From Nonomuraea zeae (GTDB lineage: Bacteria; Actinomycetota; Actinomycetes; Streptosporangiales; Streptosporangiaceae), in NCBI RefSeq assembly GCF_005889725.1, contig NZ_VCKX01000024.1, forward strand, positions 1-64,000: a stretch of 64,000 nt of DNA, read 5' to 3'. Positions 63,460 through 64,000 of the stretch are shown piece by piece; within the stretch, counting starts at the first letter, position 1, and every line of letters starts with the position of its first letter. The notes under the pieces are model-generated. The model ran no database searches. It saw only the letters and a program-made list of their open reading frames with translations, and had not been told where the DNA came from. Both the position numbers and the translations under genes were made by a program.

Positions 63460-63596
63460 CGCGCCACGCTAGACCGCGGACCCGCACATTCCAAATGCTT
63501 TTCAGCATGCCGTCCGCCGCGTCTGAAGGACGCCCGCCTCCACTCTTCATCCACAGGCTGTGCATGAACTCGAACACATCCCCGGAGGATCGTGGC

Positions 63597-64000
63597 TTAA
63601 TCGAGCTGCGCCGTCCGGACATCGGGGGTTACCGCCAGCAGAAGCGCCGACAAAGCCGCGAAAACGGCCGCACCGACGAAGACCAAACCCGGTGACGCGT
63701 ACGCCAGCGACCACCCGAACACCGCACCGGCCGCCACCGGCACCACGGTCTCCGCCACGGCGCCGATCCCGGTCAACGCGCCGTGCACGGTCCCCTGCTC
63801 GTCGGCCCGGACGTTGCGAGAGATCCACGATTGCGCGGCCGCGCCGCCGACCGAGCCCAGCACACCGACCGCCTGCACGACATAGAGCATCCACGGCACG
63901 GACACGAACGCCGTACCTGCCAGCGCCACGACGCCGAGCAGGCTGCCCGCCACCGCGGCACGCTTGTCGCCGAGCCGCCGGACGAGCGGCCCGACGGCCC
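63597..64000 (-). CDS. MFS transporter (5' truncated)
   Basis: The frame runs off the right edge. The visible 134 residues form the C-terminal part of a major facilitator: a loop PLVRRLGDKRAAVAGSLLGV followed by four helices (VVALAGTAFVSVPWMLYVV; ISRNVRADEQGTVHGALTGI; VPVAAGAVFGWSLAY; LVFVGAAVFAALSALLLAV). It resembles TetA-like drug exporters. Next to the CPT-like kinase gene, so resistance-type roles are possible. Confidence 0.85.
   Translation of the reverse strand, partial: AVGPLVRRLGDKRAAVAGSLLGVVALAGTAFVSVPWMLYVVQAVGVLGSVGGAAAQSWISRNVRADEQGTVHGALTGIGAVAETVVPVAAGAVFGWSLAYASPGLVFVGAAVFAALSALLLAVTPDVRTAQLD

Overview
The window looks like part of a linear scaffold from a high-GC actinomycete, most likely a filamentous soil type. 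Streptosporangiales (Nonomuraea-like) is my guess from gene content, not a demonstrated assignment. Support for an actinomycete comes from strong GC bias, many GTG/TTG and leaderless starts, an ECF sigma factor, SpoIIE/STAS stress-signalling proteins, class F sortases, and a tRNA-Trp/secE/nusG/rplKA/rplJL ribosomal block. The first 46 bases are a mutated Tn5/Nextera sequencing adapter, so the left edge is a contig end.

Layout. 47-1655: truncated GT39-type membrane glycosyltransferase. 2.2-7.9 kb: translation block on the minus strand (tRNA-Trp, secE, nusG, rplK, rplA, lipoprotein, rplJ, rplL) with clear terminators; rpoB does not directly follow rplL. 8-14 kb: PLP aminotransferase, two small secreted/anchored proteins, adenosine deaminase, ECF sigma factor with membrane partner, methyltransferase. 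14-17.4 kb: sugar ABC importer (binding protein plus two permeases) behind a promoter with twin palindromes. 17.4-23.2 kb: acyl-CoA dehydrogenase, APC transporter with divergent Lrp regulator, decayed membrane-protein/TetR remnants, a tiny leaderless peptide plus 40-aa protein, and a thiolase. 23.2-28.3 kb: two tandem substrate-sortase F pairs. 28.4-34 kb: acyl-CoA dehydrogenase sharing an operator with the thiolase, a divergent MarR pair, and a P-loop NTPase coupled to a membrane-anchored type 1 periplasmic-binding protein. 34-46 kb: hydrolase, PAS-GAF-SpoIIE phosphatase, DtxR/IdeR regulator, MFS, PdxH, citrate synthase, Tat-exported heme peroxidase with a two-HTH LuxR regulator, SerC, BlaI-like regulator, UPF0114 protein. 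46-54 kb: rhomboid protease, enoyl-CoA hydratase/SDR operon, STAS protein, Co/Ni ECF transporter (cbiMQO), family 2 glycosyltransferase. 54-64 kb: small-protein cluster, CHRD protein, hydroxyacid dehydrogenase, CGNR regulator, methyltransferase, DUF418 protein, GH16 glucanase with a LacI-type operator, ArsR-ArsC fusion with VOC partner, 2H phosphoesterase, HIT hydrolase, chloramphenicol-phosphotransferase-like kinase, and a truncated MFS pump.

The most unusual content is the doubled sortase F module with a shared non-LPXTG motif (TPKxGxD[S/T]G), the NTPase/periplasmic-binding pair, the ACAGAAY-N3-RTTCTGT operator shared by two distant beta-oxidation genes, and the leaderless MRLYQ mini-ORF. 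No rRNA, CRISPR array, insertion sequence or complete prophage was seen.
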